Below, in pieces: positions 8,828-16,875 of a stretch of DNA of 64,000 nt; the stretch's first letter is position 1; every line of letters begins with the position of its first letter. Source of the DNA: Azospirillum tabaci (GTDB lineage: Bacteria > Pseudomonadota > Alphaproteobacteria > Azospirillales > Azospirillaceae); contig NZ_JACCJY010000004.1 in assembly GCF_014596085.1 (NCBI RefSeq), positions 209,113 to 273,112 of the forward strand. The letters are read 5' to 3'. A program made the position numbers and the translations under genes. The notes under the pieces are model-generated. The model was not told the DNA's origin, ran no database searches, and saw only the letters and a program-made list of their open reading frames with translations.

Positions 8828-9328
8828 TCAAGCGCCGCGGTGCTGCTTGGCGATCGGCTGGGAGAATTGCAGCTCGATGTCCCAGGGGAAGTGAATCCAG
8901 GTGTCCTGGCTCACCTCGGTGATGAAGGTGTCGACCAGCGGACGGCCCAGCGGCTTGGCGTAGACGGTGGCGAAATGCGCCTTGGGCAGCATCTTGCGCA
9001 CGATCACCGCGGTTTTGCCGGTGTCGACCAGATCGTCGATGATCAGCCAGCCTTCGCCTTCCCCGGCGTTGGCGCCCTCCACGCCCTTCAGCACCATCGC
9101 CTCGCGCTGGTTCTGGTGGTCGTAGCTGGAGACGCAGACGGTGTCGATCATGCGCAGCTCCAGCTCGCGCGCGATGATCGCCGCCGGGACGAGACCGCCG
9201 CGGGTGATGGCGATGATGCCCTTCCAGGGACCCTTGTCGATCAGGCGCCAGGCCAACGCCTTGGCGTTGCGGTGAAGCTCCTCCCACGACACCGGGAAGT
9301 GCTTGTTGAACGGAACGGCTTCTGGCAC
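8828..9328 (-). CDS. gpt: Xanthine(-guanine) phosphoribosyltransferase
   Basis: 166 residues. Converts xanthine, guanine or hypoxanthine with PRPP to the nucleotide (purine salvage). It aligns by eye with E. coli Gpt: [31 protein letters not shown], the PRPP-binding loop [24 protein letters not shown] and [10 protein letters not shown]. The GTG at 9328 is preferred because CGGAG lies upstream at good spacing; an ATG further up would add 14 residues absent in the family. Oriented toward the preceding permease gene. Confidence 0.9.
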   Translation of the reverse strand: MPEAVPFNKHFPVSWEELHRNAKALAWRLIDKGPWKGIIAITRGGLVPAAIIARELELRMIDTVCVSSYDHQNQREAMVLKGVEGANAGEGEGWLIIDDLVDTGKTAVIVRKMLPKAHFATVYAKPLGRPLVDTFITEVSQDTWIHFPWDIELQFSQPIAKQHRGA

Positions 9329-9416
9329 GGCTATGGACTCCGAAAGAAACGTGCGCCGCTTATACCGCAAGCCCCAGCGCCGGGCAATCGACCGCGTGAA
9401 AAGGCGAAAAAAGGTC

Positions 9417-9445
9417 TTGCAGCCCGGAATCCTTTTGAGTAAGTT
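9417..9445 (+). promoter_or_regulatory. Candidate sigma-70 promoter for tRNA-Arg
   Basis: TTGCAG, 17-base spacer, TAAGTT, ending about 53 bases before the tRNA. The -35 box is good and the -10 box weak. Confidence 0.35.
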
Positions 9446-9498
9446 GCGCGCCTCGACGACGGACGGTTACCGCCGCCGCCGGGAAGACAAACAGGAAT

Positions 9499-9575
9499 GC
9501 GCCCGTAGCTCAGCTGGATAGAGCACCAGACTACGAATCTGGGGGTCAGGAGTTCGAATCTCTTCGGGCGCGCCA
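9499..9575 (+). tRNA. tRNA-Arg (anticodon ACG)
   Basis: 77 bases including an encoded CCA. The acceptor stem GCGCCCG pairs with CGGGCGC; the anticodon arm CCAGA-CTACGAA-TCTGG gives anticodon ACG; the T arm carries the GTTCGAATC signature. ACG is normally deaminated to ICG and reads CGU, CGC and CGA. A strong terminator follows 20 bases downstream, so it is probably a single-gene transcript. Confidence 0.96.
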
Positions 9576-9595
9576 TTCCTTCCAGTCTGCACAAG

Positions 9596-9618
9596 AAAGC
9601 CGCCCTAGGGCGGCTTTT
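9596..9618 (+). terminator. Rho-independent terminator after tRNA-Arg
   Basis: Perfect 10-base stem AAAGCCGCCC / GGGCGGCTTT with a 2-base TA gap and a T-run. Confidence 0.85.
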
Positions 9619-9652
9619 GTGCTTTCTGGTGTTTGCCTCACTGGCGTTCGCC

Positions 9653-9832
9653 TCAGCGGCTTTTCTTTTTCCGTGCCGTGCGCTTCGCCTTGGGCGGTTT
9701 GGTCATGGCGTTGAACAGGGCGGTCTGGTTGCGCCGGGCGGCGGCGTTGAACACGCCGCTCCAGAAACCGATCGCCTGGCTGGCCGACCGGTTGGCCATG
9801 GACAGCCAGAGGCTTTGCGGTGTCCCCTTCAT
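9653..9832 (-). CDS. Small basic protein (59 aa), possibly phasin-like
   Basis: 59 residues with a very good ribosome site (AAAGGGGGAAAGC before the ATG). The first two thirds form an amphipathic helix pattern (QSLWLSMANRSASQAIGFWSGVFNAAARRNQTALFNAM), then a strongly basic tail (KPPKAKRTARKKKSR). A short amphipathic helix plus a Lys/Arg tail recalls phasins and nucleoid-bound granule proteins, and PHA genes occur elsewhere in the window, but no family was recognised. Codon use is normal for the genome. Confidence 0.55.
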   Translation of the reverse strand: MKGTPQSLWLSMANRSASQAIGFWSGVFNAAARRNQTALFNAMTKPPKAKRTARKKKSR

Positions 9833-9893
9833 GCTTTCCCCCTTTGGAAGCCCTGCCGATGGATCTCGGCCAGGGGTCAACAGCGCGGCGCGG

Positions 9894-10100
9894 TCAAACT
9901 CCCGCAACGATTGCGCGGCGATGGCGCACCCGCGTCCAGGACATGGTCAGGCCGACCCGTTCGGCGCAGCCATAGTGCCAGGGGCGATTGTCGGCATCGC
10001 CGGCCCAATGCGGTTCCCCGGCCCGCAACGGTTTCCCGCAATGGCAACAGGTGGGTGGTGCGGGAAGACGTGCGGCGTCCCGTTTCGTCAGCTGGGTCAT
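9894..10100 (-). CDS. Small Cys/His-rich protein (68 aa)
   Basis: Starts at MTQLTKRDAARL. Contains CCHCGKPLRAGEPHW and then WHYGCAERVG: a CxxCG knuckle with later His and Cys, as in a small zinc-binding fold. It lies 61 bases upstream of the 59-residue basic protein on the same strand, so the two may form an operon. Not recognised; it could be a shadow, but the ordered Cys/His pattern favours a real protein. Confidence 0.45.
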   Translation of the reverse strand: MTQLTKRDAARLPAPPTCCHCGKPLRAGEPHWAGDADNRPWHYGCAERVGLTMSWTRVRHRRAIVAGV

Positions 10101-10489
10101 AGGGCATCTCATCCAGAGCGTCTTATTCCAGAGGCGTCTCAGGCACGGCGTTTCGGGAAGGCACGGCGTCGAGAGCGTGTGTTTTTGAGCGTGTCATCTT
10201 GCGGTGCGAAGAATGACCGCCCGGCCGTTCCAGGGAAACGTCGCAAAGGTGAAATGCCCATGGGGTGCCCCCGACCACAGGGGTATGCCCATGGTCAGGC
10301 CATAGGTCGCGAGATCGTTGGTATTAAACGCTTTTTGCCCTTATCGCGAATCGGCCCGGCGGGGCGGCGCGCCCACTCTTGATCACACCCCGATTCACAG
10401 CCGGTTAACCATCCGCGCCTAGCGTCCGCCCCCTTCGCCGCGGCTTTTTGCTGCGGCGCAGCATTTTTCGAAGGGTGAAGGCGTTATCC
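10101..10489. other. Intergenic region with a repeated ATGCCCATGG
   Basis: 389 bases between divergent genes without a convincing reading frame. It holds two exact copies of ATGCCCATGG (10254-10263 and 10285-10294), 31 bases apart, each with the palindrome CCATGG. Spaced copies on about three helical turns could be operator sites. Promoters for both flanking genes should lie here. Confidence 0.4.
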
Positions 10490-11041
10490 ATGGTTTTCCT
10501 GTTGCACTACCTGCCGTCCCTGTCGCTGGTCGCGGTGAGCGGGCTTGCCGGTCTGGCGTTGGGCGTCCTGTCCACGCTGCTGCAGGACCGGCGGGCGATC
10601 CTGACCGCGCAGGCCGGAGCCGGCGTGCTGTTCGTCCTCCACTTCTTCGCTCTGGGTGCCCATACGGGCATGCTGATGTGCGCGCTCGGCCTCGTGCAGA
10701 TGGCCGCCGCCTATCCGGAACGGCGGCCGCGCTGGCTGGGCGTCCTGTTCGCCCTGACCGTGCCTGCGGCGCTGGCCGTCGCGGCGGCGACGTGGCAGGG
10801 ACCGATGTCCGCCCTGTCGGCGGCGGGCTTCGTCCTGGGCACGATTGGGCGCTGGCAGAGCACGGTCGGGCGGATGCGGCTGTTCTTCCTGTCCTCGACG
10901 GTGGTCGGAGCCGGCCACAACGCTCTTGCCGGCTCGGCCTTCGGGCTGGCGTCGGACGCGATGACCCTGTCGGGCCATCTGCTCAGCCTGTGGCGCGCCC
11001 GCCCGGCGGTTCGCCGGCGGTCGGTGCTGGCTCTGCATTGA
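10490..11041 (+). CDS. YgjV family inner-membrane protein
   Basis: 183 residues with about five or six hydrophobic helices and short loops. The internal pattern (LGVLSTLLQDRRAILTAQAGAGVLFVLHFF, later GRWQSTVGRMRLFFLSS and a final GHNALAGSAFGLASDAMTLSG) matches the YgjV family, whose function is unknown. The ATG at 10490 follows GAAGGGTGAAGG. The family match is by pattern only. Confidence 0.65.
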   Translation: MVFLLHYLPSLSLVAVSGLAGLALGVLSTLLQDRRAILTAQAGAGVLFVLHFFALGAHTGMLMCALGLVQMAAAYPERRPRWLGVLFALTVPAALAVAAATWQGPMSALSAAGFVLGTIGRWQSTVGRMRLFFLSSTVVGAGHNALAGSAFGLASDAMTLSGHLLSLWRARPAVRRRSVLALH

Positions 11042-11098
11042 CGGATGGAAACCGCGCCGGGGACGATGCCCCGGCGCGGCGTTGGGGATGTGTTGGGA

Positions 11099-11614
11099 TC
11101 AGCGCTTCGCCTCGGCGGTGCCGGCGGTCTCACGGCGTTCCAGATAGGTCTTGGTGAGCTGCGGCAGGCGCTGTTCCAGCCACGCCGCCATTTCCAGCTC
11201 CTCGTCCAGGCTCGGCTGGAGCATGCGGGCGATCTCCGGCTCCCCGGCCTGCTCCGCGGCGGAAATTAGGGCGCGGTAGTTGGCGATCTCGAAATGCTCG
11301 AAGGAATAGTCGAAGATCGACGCCTTCACGATTTCATCGGACGCCACGACACCGGACAGCGACTGGGCGTTGCCGATCAGCATGGCGACGCCGGTCTTGA
11401 TGGCCGAGGTGTCGGTGCCCAGACGCTGCAGGCACTGCTTCAGCCGGTCGGCCTGCCGGTTCGACACCTCGATGTGCTCCTGCACCTTGGCGAGGACGTC
11501 CGGGTAGTTCTTGATGCGCTCCGCCTGCCGCTCCAGCATCTCGACGGCTTGGCTTTCCATGGCATGGGCGTCGCGGAGCCAGTCGATCAGGGTTTCCTTG
11601 GTGGTGTTGGCCAC
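11099..11614 (-). CDS. YciF/DUF892 ferritin-like protein
   Basis: 171 residues, GTG start after GAGAGGACCT. DUF892 (YciE/YciF) proteins are four-helix ferritin-like bundles induced by stress. The usual opening KETLIDWLRDAHAMESQAVEMLERQ is present, with Glu and His residues placed to bind a metal pair (ESQAVEMLE, HIEVSNRQ, FEHFEIANYRALI, DEELEMAAWL). Divergent from a DUF2383 gene with a putative general-stress promoter between them. Confidence 0.85.
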   Translation of the reverse strand: MANTTKETLIDWLRDAHAMESQAVEMLERQAERIKNYPDVLAKVQEHIEVSNRQADRLKQCLQRLGTDTSAIKTGVAMLIGNAQSLSGVVASDEIVKASIFDYSFEHFEIANYRALISAAEQAGEPEIARMLQPSLDEELEMAAWLEQRLPQLTKTYLERRETAGTAEAKR

Positions 11615-11739
11615 AGGTCCTCTCCCTCGTTGCGTTATCGGACAGTCCGTTGGGGATGGACCGACAACAGGCGGGGCGGCGGTTCGTCACCATCGGACGA
11701 CGCAGCCTGACCAACCGGAGCACCCTTCGGATGCATCAA

Positions 11740-11764
11740 GGAACCTTCACCGGAGCGGGAGGTT
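11740..11764 (+). promoter_or_regulatory. Candidate EcfG (general stress) promoter
   Basis: GGAAC, 17-base spacer, GTTTT. The alphaproteobacterial EcfG sigma factor recognises GGAAC-N16/17-cGTT. It ends 40 bases before the ATG of the DUF2383 gene. The -10 part lacks the leading C, so the match is good but not perfect. Confidence 0.5.
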
Positions 11765-11804
11765 TTCCAAGCGGATGGGCAGCCTGCCAGGGGAGGGAGA
11801 GGCC

Positions 11805-12272
11805 ATGTCGGCAAATGAACCGGCCATGATGGGAAAAGACCAGATCGTCGACACCCTCAACGATCTGATCCGCATCGTCGAGGACAGCCACGAAGCCTAC
11901 CGCCAGGCTGCGGGAGCCTTGGAAGACGAGGATCTGAAGGCCCTGTTCAACGATCTGGCGGCCCAGCGCGGCGCCATCGTGCGCGAGGTGCAGCGCCTCG
12001 TCGCCGAACAGGGCGGGGCGCCGGACATGGGCGGCACCGTGATGGGCGGCGCGCACCGCTTCTTCCTGGAACTCAAGAACAACGTGCTGGGCCAGGACCG
12101 CGAGGCGATCCTGGCCGAGGTGCAGCGCGGCGAGGGCGAATGCGTCCGCGCCTATGAGGAGGCGCTGGCCAAGGAACTGCCCCTGCCGATCACTGCGGTG
12201 GCGGTGCAGCATCTCGACCGCATCCGCGCCGACCGCGACCGCATGACCCTGCTGCGCGGCGCCGCGGCCTGA
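11805..12272 (+). CDS. PA2169/DUF2383 family four-helix-bundle protein
   Basis: 155 residues. DUF2383 proteins form ferritin-like helical bundles of unknown chemistry, often linked to stress. The N-terminal helix DQIVDTLNDLIRIVEDSHEAYRQAAGALEDEDLKALFNDLAAQRGAIVREVQRLV is typical, with later GGTVMGGAHRFFLELKN. Start ATG 11805 after GGGGAGGGAGAGG. The upstream EcfG-like box suggests general stress control. It sits among other ferritin-like genes. Confidence 0.8.
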   Translation: MSANEPAMMGKDQIVDTLNDLIRIVEDSHEAYRQAAGALEDEDLKALFNDLAAQRGAIVREVQRLVAEQGGAPDMGGTVMGGAHRFFLELKNNVLGQDREAILAEVQRGEGECVRAYEEALAKELPLPITAVAVQHLDRIRADRDRMTLLRGAAA

Positions 12273-12296
12273 CGAAAGACACCGATCGAGGAACGG

Positions 12297-12503
12297 TCAC
12301 TCCGCGGCGGCGGCCCGCCGGTTTTCCAGATCGGCCAGCAGGGCGCGCTTCTGACCGGCGTCCATGTGCTTCCAGCCGCGGATTTCCTCCAGAGTGCGCA
12401 GGCAGCCGATGCAATAGGCGCGGTCGGCAGTCAGCTTGCACACGCTGACGCAGGGGGACTGGACGAGGACGGCGGGCGCGGTGTCGGGGATTCCGGTGGT
12501 CAT
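12297..12503 (-). CDS. DUF1289 domain protein
   Basis: 68 residues. The DUF1289 signature is intact: SPCVSVCKL, then YCIGCLRTLEEIRGW, four Cys likely to bind a metal. Function unknown. The ATG at 12503 is chosen over a TTG two codons earlier. It follows the ferritin-like gene on the same strand, but a terminator hairpin separates them. Confidence 0.85.
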   Translation of the reverse strand: MTTGIPDTAPAVLVQSPCVSVCKLTADRAYCIGCLRTLEEIRGWKHMDAGQKRALLADLENRRAAAAE

Positions 12504-12513
12504 TACCAAAGGC

Positions 12514-12547
12514 CAAAAGGAAACGGGACGGCGCTGGGCCGTCCCGT
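12514..12547 (-). terminator. Terminator ending the korA-korB-ferritin operon
   Basis: Perfect 10-base stem ACGGGACGGC / GCCGTCCCGT with a 5-base loop, read on the minus strand and followed by TTTCCTTTT. It lies between the ferritin-like stop and the DUF1289 start. Confidence 0.75.
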
Positions 12548-12602
12548 CCTTACCATCCGGTAGCGTCCGGTCTCAATCCTAAAGGCCTTTTGCCCAATCG
12601 TT

Positions 12603-13136
12603 TCAGTCGGAAATGTTGGGCGGGTCTGGATCGTCCGACCAGTCGTCCTTCGGGGCCGGGTAGCGCTCCAGCCATTTGCGGACCAGGGCGACGTGGCCGG
12701 CCTCCTCCTCCGCGAACTCGCGGGCGAGGCGGGCGACCTCCGGGTCCTTCGTCTCGGCGGCGACCGAGGCGTAGTAGTTGTTGCCCTGATGCTCGCTCAG
12801 CAGCGCCATCTTCAGCGCGTGGTGCGGCTTCATCAGGTAATGGGCGTTCTCGAAGGCCGCGGACTCCGGGGACTCGGTGGTGGCGTCCCACTGGAACTCC
12901 CAGGGGGCGACCTTGGGCAGCGGGCCGTGCTCCCGGGCGATCTGCTTCACCTCCTCGGCGTGCTTGCCCGAATAGGTGGCCAGATCGCGGAACAGCTTGG
13001 CGACCTCCACATTGTTGTGGGCCTCCATGCTGTCGGCCAGCTCGGTGTAGCGCTCCGCCGCCTCGATCTCCAGCGCCAGCGCGTGGGCGAGGAACAGGCC
13101 GACGTTGGCGGCCCCGTTCAGCACTTTCGTCTTCAT
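12603..13136 (-). CDS. Ferritin/rubrerythrin-like diiron protein
   Basis: 177 residues. Two helix pairs with ferritin-type carboxylates: ALEIEAAERYTELADSME, then KHAEEVKQI, SEHQGNNYYASVA and EFAEEEAGHVALV (ExxxxxxGH-like spacing). Likely binds two irons and stores iron or reduces peroxide. There is no rubredoxin Cys pair, so it is not a full rubrerythrin. Its ATG overlaps the korB stop in an ATGA junction, so it is translated together with KorAB. That coupling suggests it protects or supplies iron to this oxygen-sensitive enzyme, which is an inference. Confidence 0.85.
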   Translation of the reverse strand: MKTKVLNGAANVGLFLAHALALEIEAAERYTELADSMEAHNNVEVAKLFRDLATYSGKHAEEVKQIAREHGPLPKVAPWEFQWDATTESPESAAFENAHYLMKPHHALKMALLSEHQGNNYYASVAAETKDPEVARLAREFAEEEAGHVALVRKWLERYPAPKDDWSDDPDPPNISD

Positions 13137-13975
13137 ACCGCGAACCCCTCTTCGATCTGGGCGATGCTGCGGGTGGCCGCCGATTCCGGCTGGAACGGAC
13201 GGCGGTTGCCGGCGAGGAAGATGCCGAGGCCGAACCCGTCGTCCTCAAGGACGGCGCGCATCGCCTCGTTCGGGTCGTCCGTCGGCTCGCGGCCGTAGGG
13301 ATGGACCGTGCTCTTCCAATTGCGCTGCTCGGGGCGGAAGGTGACGCAGGGGGACAGGATGTGGATGACCGAGAAGCCGGGGTGCCGCACGCCCTCCACG
13401 ATCAGGCGCGCGACCTCGTTCGGGTTGTTGGAGAAGCCGCGGGCGACGAAGTTCGCGCCGCAGGCCAGAGCCAGCGCGACCGGCTGGATCGGGTTGACGC
13501 CCGGCCCTTCCGGGGTCAGCTTCGATTCGCACCAGTCCGCCTCGGTGGTCGGCGAAGCCTGGCCCTTGGTCATGCCGTAGACCTGGTTGTCCATGACGAT
13601 GTAGGTCATGTCGACGTTGCGGCGGCAGGCGTGCAGGAAGTGGTTGCCGCCGATCGAGAAGCCGTCGCCGTCGCCGCCGAAGATCAGCACGTTCAGCTCC
13701 GGCCGGGCCAGCTTCACGCCGGACGCCACGGCCAGCGAGCGGCCGTGCACCGTGTGGTAGCCGTAGACGCTGGTGTAGGCGGGGATGCGCGACGAGCAGC
13801 CGATGCCCGACACCACGACAGTGTCGTGGCGCTCCAGCCCCATGGTCGCCATGGCGCGGGTGATGCCGGCCAGCACGGAATAGTCGCCGCAGCCGGGGCA
13901 CCAGATGGGCTTCACGTCGGATTTGTAGTCGCCGGGCAGCGGGCCCACGACATCGTCGGTCAGATGGGTATCCAT
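13133..13975 (-). CDS. korB: 2-oxoglutarate:ferredoxin oxidoreductase, beta subunit
   Basis: 280 residues. With KorA it oxidises a 2-oxoacid and CoA to acyl-CoA and CO2, reducing ferredoxin. The thiamine-diphosphate site is visible: IWCPGCGDYS (Cys26, Cys29), IFGGDGDGFSIGGNHFLHACRRN (GDGD at 101-104) and DNQVYGMTKGQASPT. Cys26, Cys29, Cys60 and Cys210 (SPCVTF) are placed to bind the single [4Fe-4S] cluster. Start ATG 13975 lies 20 bases after korA; the stop overlaps the next gene. The length fits two-subunit Kor enzymes. Confidence 0.94.
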   Translation of the reverse strand: MDTHLTDDVVGPLPGDYKSDVKPIWCPGCGDYSVLAGITRAMATMGLERHDTVVVSGIGCSSRIPAYTSVYGYHTVHGRSLAVASGVKLARPELNVLIFGGDGDGFSIGGNHFLHACRRNVDMTYIVMDNQVYGMTKGQASPTTEADWCESKLTPEGPGVNPIQPVALALACGANFVARGFSNNPNEVARLIVEGVRHPGFSVIHILSPCVTFRPEQRNWKSTVHPYGREPTDDPNEAMRAVLEDDGFGLGIFLAGNRRPFQPESAATRSIAQIEEGFAV

Positions 13976-13995
13976 GGATTTCGTGCTCCGGCCGG

Positions 13996-15717
13996 TCAGA
14001 TCAGGGAAAGAAGCGTCTCGTGCACCTCGCGGGCGCGGATCGGCAACGGGCCGGGGCGGCTGAACACCGACACCGCGCCCGGCAGGTCGTAATGCCCACG
14101 CAGGAACTTGTGGAACTGGGCGCCGTGCGTCTGCTCGACGACCAGGACCTTGGTGACGCCCTCCAGCGCCGCGGCCAGCTTGGCCGGCTGGACCGGGGAG
14201 ATCAGGCGGATGGCGACCAGCCGGGCCTTGGTGCCGGCGGCCTCCAGCCGGCGCACCGCCTCGCGCGACGGGCCGGTGGCGGAGCCCCAGGTGACGACGG
14301 CGATCTCGCCCTCGCCCTCGACGTCGGCCCAGGCGTCGCCGTAGTCGTAGCTGGTCAGCTTGCGCAGCCGCTTGTCGAGCTGCTTCTGGTGATCGGACGC
14401 CTGCGAGGAGGGCAGGGCGTTCTCCGCATGCTCCAGACCGTCGGCGGTGTGCTCGCCACCCGGCATGCCGGGGATGGCGGCGGGGGAGACGCCCGATTCG
14501 GTGTTGGCGTAGCGCTTGTACTTGCCCTCGCCGCCGAGGTCGGTGGCGAGCAGCCGGTTGGCCTTGTGGGGGGCGTCGGCCGGCTTGTCGACGATGGCGC
14601 GGGACTGGCCCATCGCCTGGTCGGACAGCACGATGGCCGGGGTCTGCAGCGCCTCGGCCAGATGCACCGCCCACTGGGTGGTGAACAGGCAGTCGGCGAT
14701 GGAGGTCGGGCCAACCACCAGATGCGGGGCGTCGCCGTGCAGGCCGTAGACGGCGATGTTCAGGTCGGACTGTTCGGACTTGGTCGGGATGCCGGTGGAG
14801 GGGCCGCCGCGCTGCACGTCGACGATCACCACCGGGGTTTCGGAGGCCACACCCAGGCCGATGCATTCGGTCATCAGCGACAGGCCGGGGCCGGCGGTCG
14901 CGGTGATCGAAGGCACGCCGCTGAAGGAGGCGCCCAGGCACATGGCGATGGAGGCCAGCTCATCCTCCGCCTGGACCAGCTTGCCGCCGGTCTTGGCAAG
15001 GTTGGGGGCCAGCCATTCCAGGATCTCGGTGGCGGGGGTGATCGGGTAGGCGGCGCAGAACTTCACCCCGCCCTTCAGCGCGCCCAGCCCGGCGGCCTCG
15101 TTGCCGGAGATGTTCCAGCGGACGGCGCCGTCCTTGTTGGGGGCGGCCAGCTCCAGGCCGAGGTTCCAGCCGGCGGCCTCCTTGGACCCGGCGTCGATGC
15201 CGGCGTTGGACGCCTGGATGGCGGCGTCGCCCTTCTTGCCCAGCGCCTTCTGGATCACCGCGTCGATCCCGGCGCGCGGCAGGCCGACGATCGCCATGAC
15301 GGCGCCCAGGCCCACCATGTTGACGCGCCCGCCGGGGATGCGCCCGGCCAGTTCCTTGATCGGCAGCTCGACCTGTTTGGCGCCGCTGGCGGCCAGGACC
15401 GCGGGCACCTCGCCCTGGCTGGGGTCGGTGATGATGACGCTCTTCTCCGACAGGGGAAGCTCGGCCGCGAAGCGCTCCACATTCTGCCAGTCGAAGGCGA
15501 TGATGATGTCGAAACGGTCCCCCGGACCATGAACGGGTGTCGGCGACAGGCGAACGAGGGCGGCGGCCTCGCCACCACGGATCTGCGGGCCGGTCGACCG
15601 CGACATCAATCCGTACCATCCCACGTTGGCGGCGGCATCCAGCAGCATCTGTCCGGCGGTCATCGCGCCGGCGCCACCGCTGCCCACCAGGGCAATCGTG
15701 ACCGAGTCCACTGTCAT
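13996..15717 (-). CDS. korA: 2-oxoglutarate:ferredoxin oxidoreductase, gamma-alpha fused subunit
   Basis: 573 residues. An N-terminal gamma domain (residues 1-190, VGSGGAGAMTAGQMLLDAAANVGW and SRSTGPQIRGGEAAALVR) is fused to the alpha domain (from about 210, FCAAYPITPATEILEWLA, residues 220-236). This is the usual arrangement in aerobic and microaerobic bacteria such as Magnetospirillum-type organisms. AAGGGA precedes the ATG. It is first in the operon korA-korB-ferritin. The reduced ferredoxin could feed nitrogenase or biosynthesis, but no nif gene is visible here. Substrate 2-oxoglutarate is assumed from the family; pyruvate is possible. Confidence 0.93.
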   Translation of the reverse strand: MTVDSVTIALVGSGGAGAMTAGQMLLDAAANVGWYGLMSRSTGPQIRGGEAAALVRLSPTPVHGPGDRFDIIIAFDWQNVERFAAELPLSEKSVIITDPSQGEVPAVLAASGAKQVELPIKELAGRIPGGRVNMVGLGAVMAIVGLPRAGIDAVIQKALGKKGDAAIQASNAGIDAGSKEAAGWNLGLELAAPNKDGAVRWNISGNEAAGLGALKGGVKFCAAYPITPATEILEWLAPNLAKTGGKLVQAEDELASIAMCLGASFSGVPSITATAGPGLSLMTECIGLGVASETPVVIVDVQRGGPSTGIPTKSEQSDLNIAVYGLHGDAPHLVVGPTSIADCLFTTQWAVHLAEALQTPAIVLSDQAMGQSRAIVDKPADAPHKANRLLATDLGGEGKYKRYANTESGVSPAAIPGMPGGEHTADGLEHAENALPSSQASDHQKQLDKRLRKLTSYDYGDAWADVEGEGEIAVVTWGSATGPSREAVRRLEAAGTKARLVAIRLISPVQPAKLAAALEGVTKVLVVEQTHGAQFHKFLRGHYDLPGAVSVFSRPGPLPIRAREVHETLLSLI

Positions 15718-15943
15718 TGGTTAATCCCTTGCGTCCGAATGTGAGTCGCCCGACCTCCGTACGGCTACGTCAGCATTGCGGAACAGGGGAATGATCTGGC
15801 GCAAATCGGACGAAAGACGTCACGATTTTACGAAGTCGCGCCATGGACTGGTCCGGCCAAAACTTGTCCGTTAACCGGCCATCCCTTTGCGCCGATTGTT
15901 GCCGGGATTGTTTCTGGACCGGAATGGCAAGCGCCTTTGCGGG

Positions 15944-16636
15944 TTACTCGCTGTAGCGTTCTTCCCGCCAGGGGTCGGCGTCATTGTGATAACCGCGGAC
16001 CTCCCAATAGCCGCGGCGATCCTCCGCCAGAAACTCGATTCGCTTCACCCATTTGGCGCTCTTCCAGAAATAGAGCTTCGGCACGACGACTCGGACGGGG
16101 CCGCCATGGTCGCGGCTGATCGGCTGGCCCTCCCAGCCGGTGGCGAGCAGCGCGTCCTCCGCCGCGAAGGCCTCCAGCGGCAGGTTGGTGGTGTAGCCGT
16201 CCGAGGAGTGGCAGAGGACGAAGCGCGCCTCCGGCCGCGGCTGGACGACCGACAGCAGATGCCGCGTGGACACCCCGTCCCATTGGTTGTCGTAGCGCGA
16301 CCAGGTGGTGACGCAATGGATGTCGGAGACGACGCGCTCCCGCGGTTGAGCCTGAAGATCGCTCCAGGTCCAGGTGACGGGGTTGTCGACCAGCCCGTCC
16401 ACCGCCAGGGTCCAGTTCGCCTCGCTCACCCGCGGCAGGATGCCGAGATCGAGCACCGGCCAAGTCTCCACCAAGCGCTGGCCCGGCGGCAGGCGGTCGC
16501 GCGACGGGTCGGCGGTCTCCCCGGTCAGGCCCCGGCCCTCCCGCGCCCATTGCTCCTTGGTGGCGATCAGCTTGTCACGGATTTGGCCGTCCTGCGGGAT
16601 GTCCTGAGGGCCGTTTTGAGGGATGTCGTCCGCCAT
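15944..16636 (-). CDS. Sulfite oxidase-like molybdopterin oxidoreductase
   Basis: 230 residues of the SUOX molybdopterin-binding fold (YuiH-like). The probable molybdenum ligand is the Cys in VSDIHCVTTWSRYDNQWDGV; later LCHSSDGYTTNLPLE and DHGGPVRVVVPKLYFWKSAKWVKRIEF are family hallmarks. There is no signal peptide and no heme partner next to it, so it may be cytoplasmic; the substrate is unknown. The ATG at 16636 follows a GGAGG ribosome site. It lies upstream of korA on the same strand but 226 bases away, so it is probably a separate transcript. Confidence 0.88.
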   Translation of the reverse strand: MADDIPQNGPQDIPQDGQIRDKLIATKEQWAREGRGLTGETADPSRDRLPPGQRLVETWPVLDLGILPRVSEANWTLAVDGLVDNPVTWTWSDLQAQPRERVVSDIHCVTTWSRYDNQWDGVSTRHLLSVVQPRPEARFVLCHSSDGYTTNLPLEAFAAEDALLATGWEGQPISRDHGGPVRVVVPKLYFWKSAKWVKRIEFLAEDRRGYWEVRGYHNDADPWREERYSE

Positions 16637-16875
16637 GGGAGTCCTCCGAAGGGGTGGATCGGCAGCGATGTCTCTGGTGAGCGCTATGGATTTATGCACG
16701 GATGGGCGCCGCTGTCAGCGCCGCCGCCATGGTTTCTTGCGGTGCGAAAGGCAGATCCGCTGCGCCTCCGTTCCATTTCCGCGGTTGGAGCGGAAATAGA
16801 CGGTTCGGACGATTGCCCTGGCTCTGTTCACGCCCTGCCTTGCTCTGATAGCATGTCCGCTATGCACTACCTGCC

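Noticed and set aside
10101..10489. Short frames in the gap before the YgjV gene
   Set aside because: No ribosome sites, poor codon bias, and Arg/Pro-rich translation; treated as intergenic.
11615..11700. EcfG promoter on the minus strand for the DUF892 gene
   Set aside because: The only GTTCG and AAC pairs are 13 bases apart, too close for the consensus.
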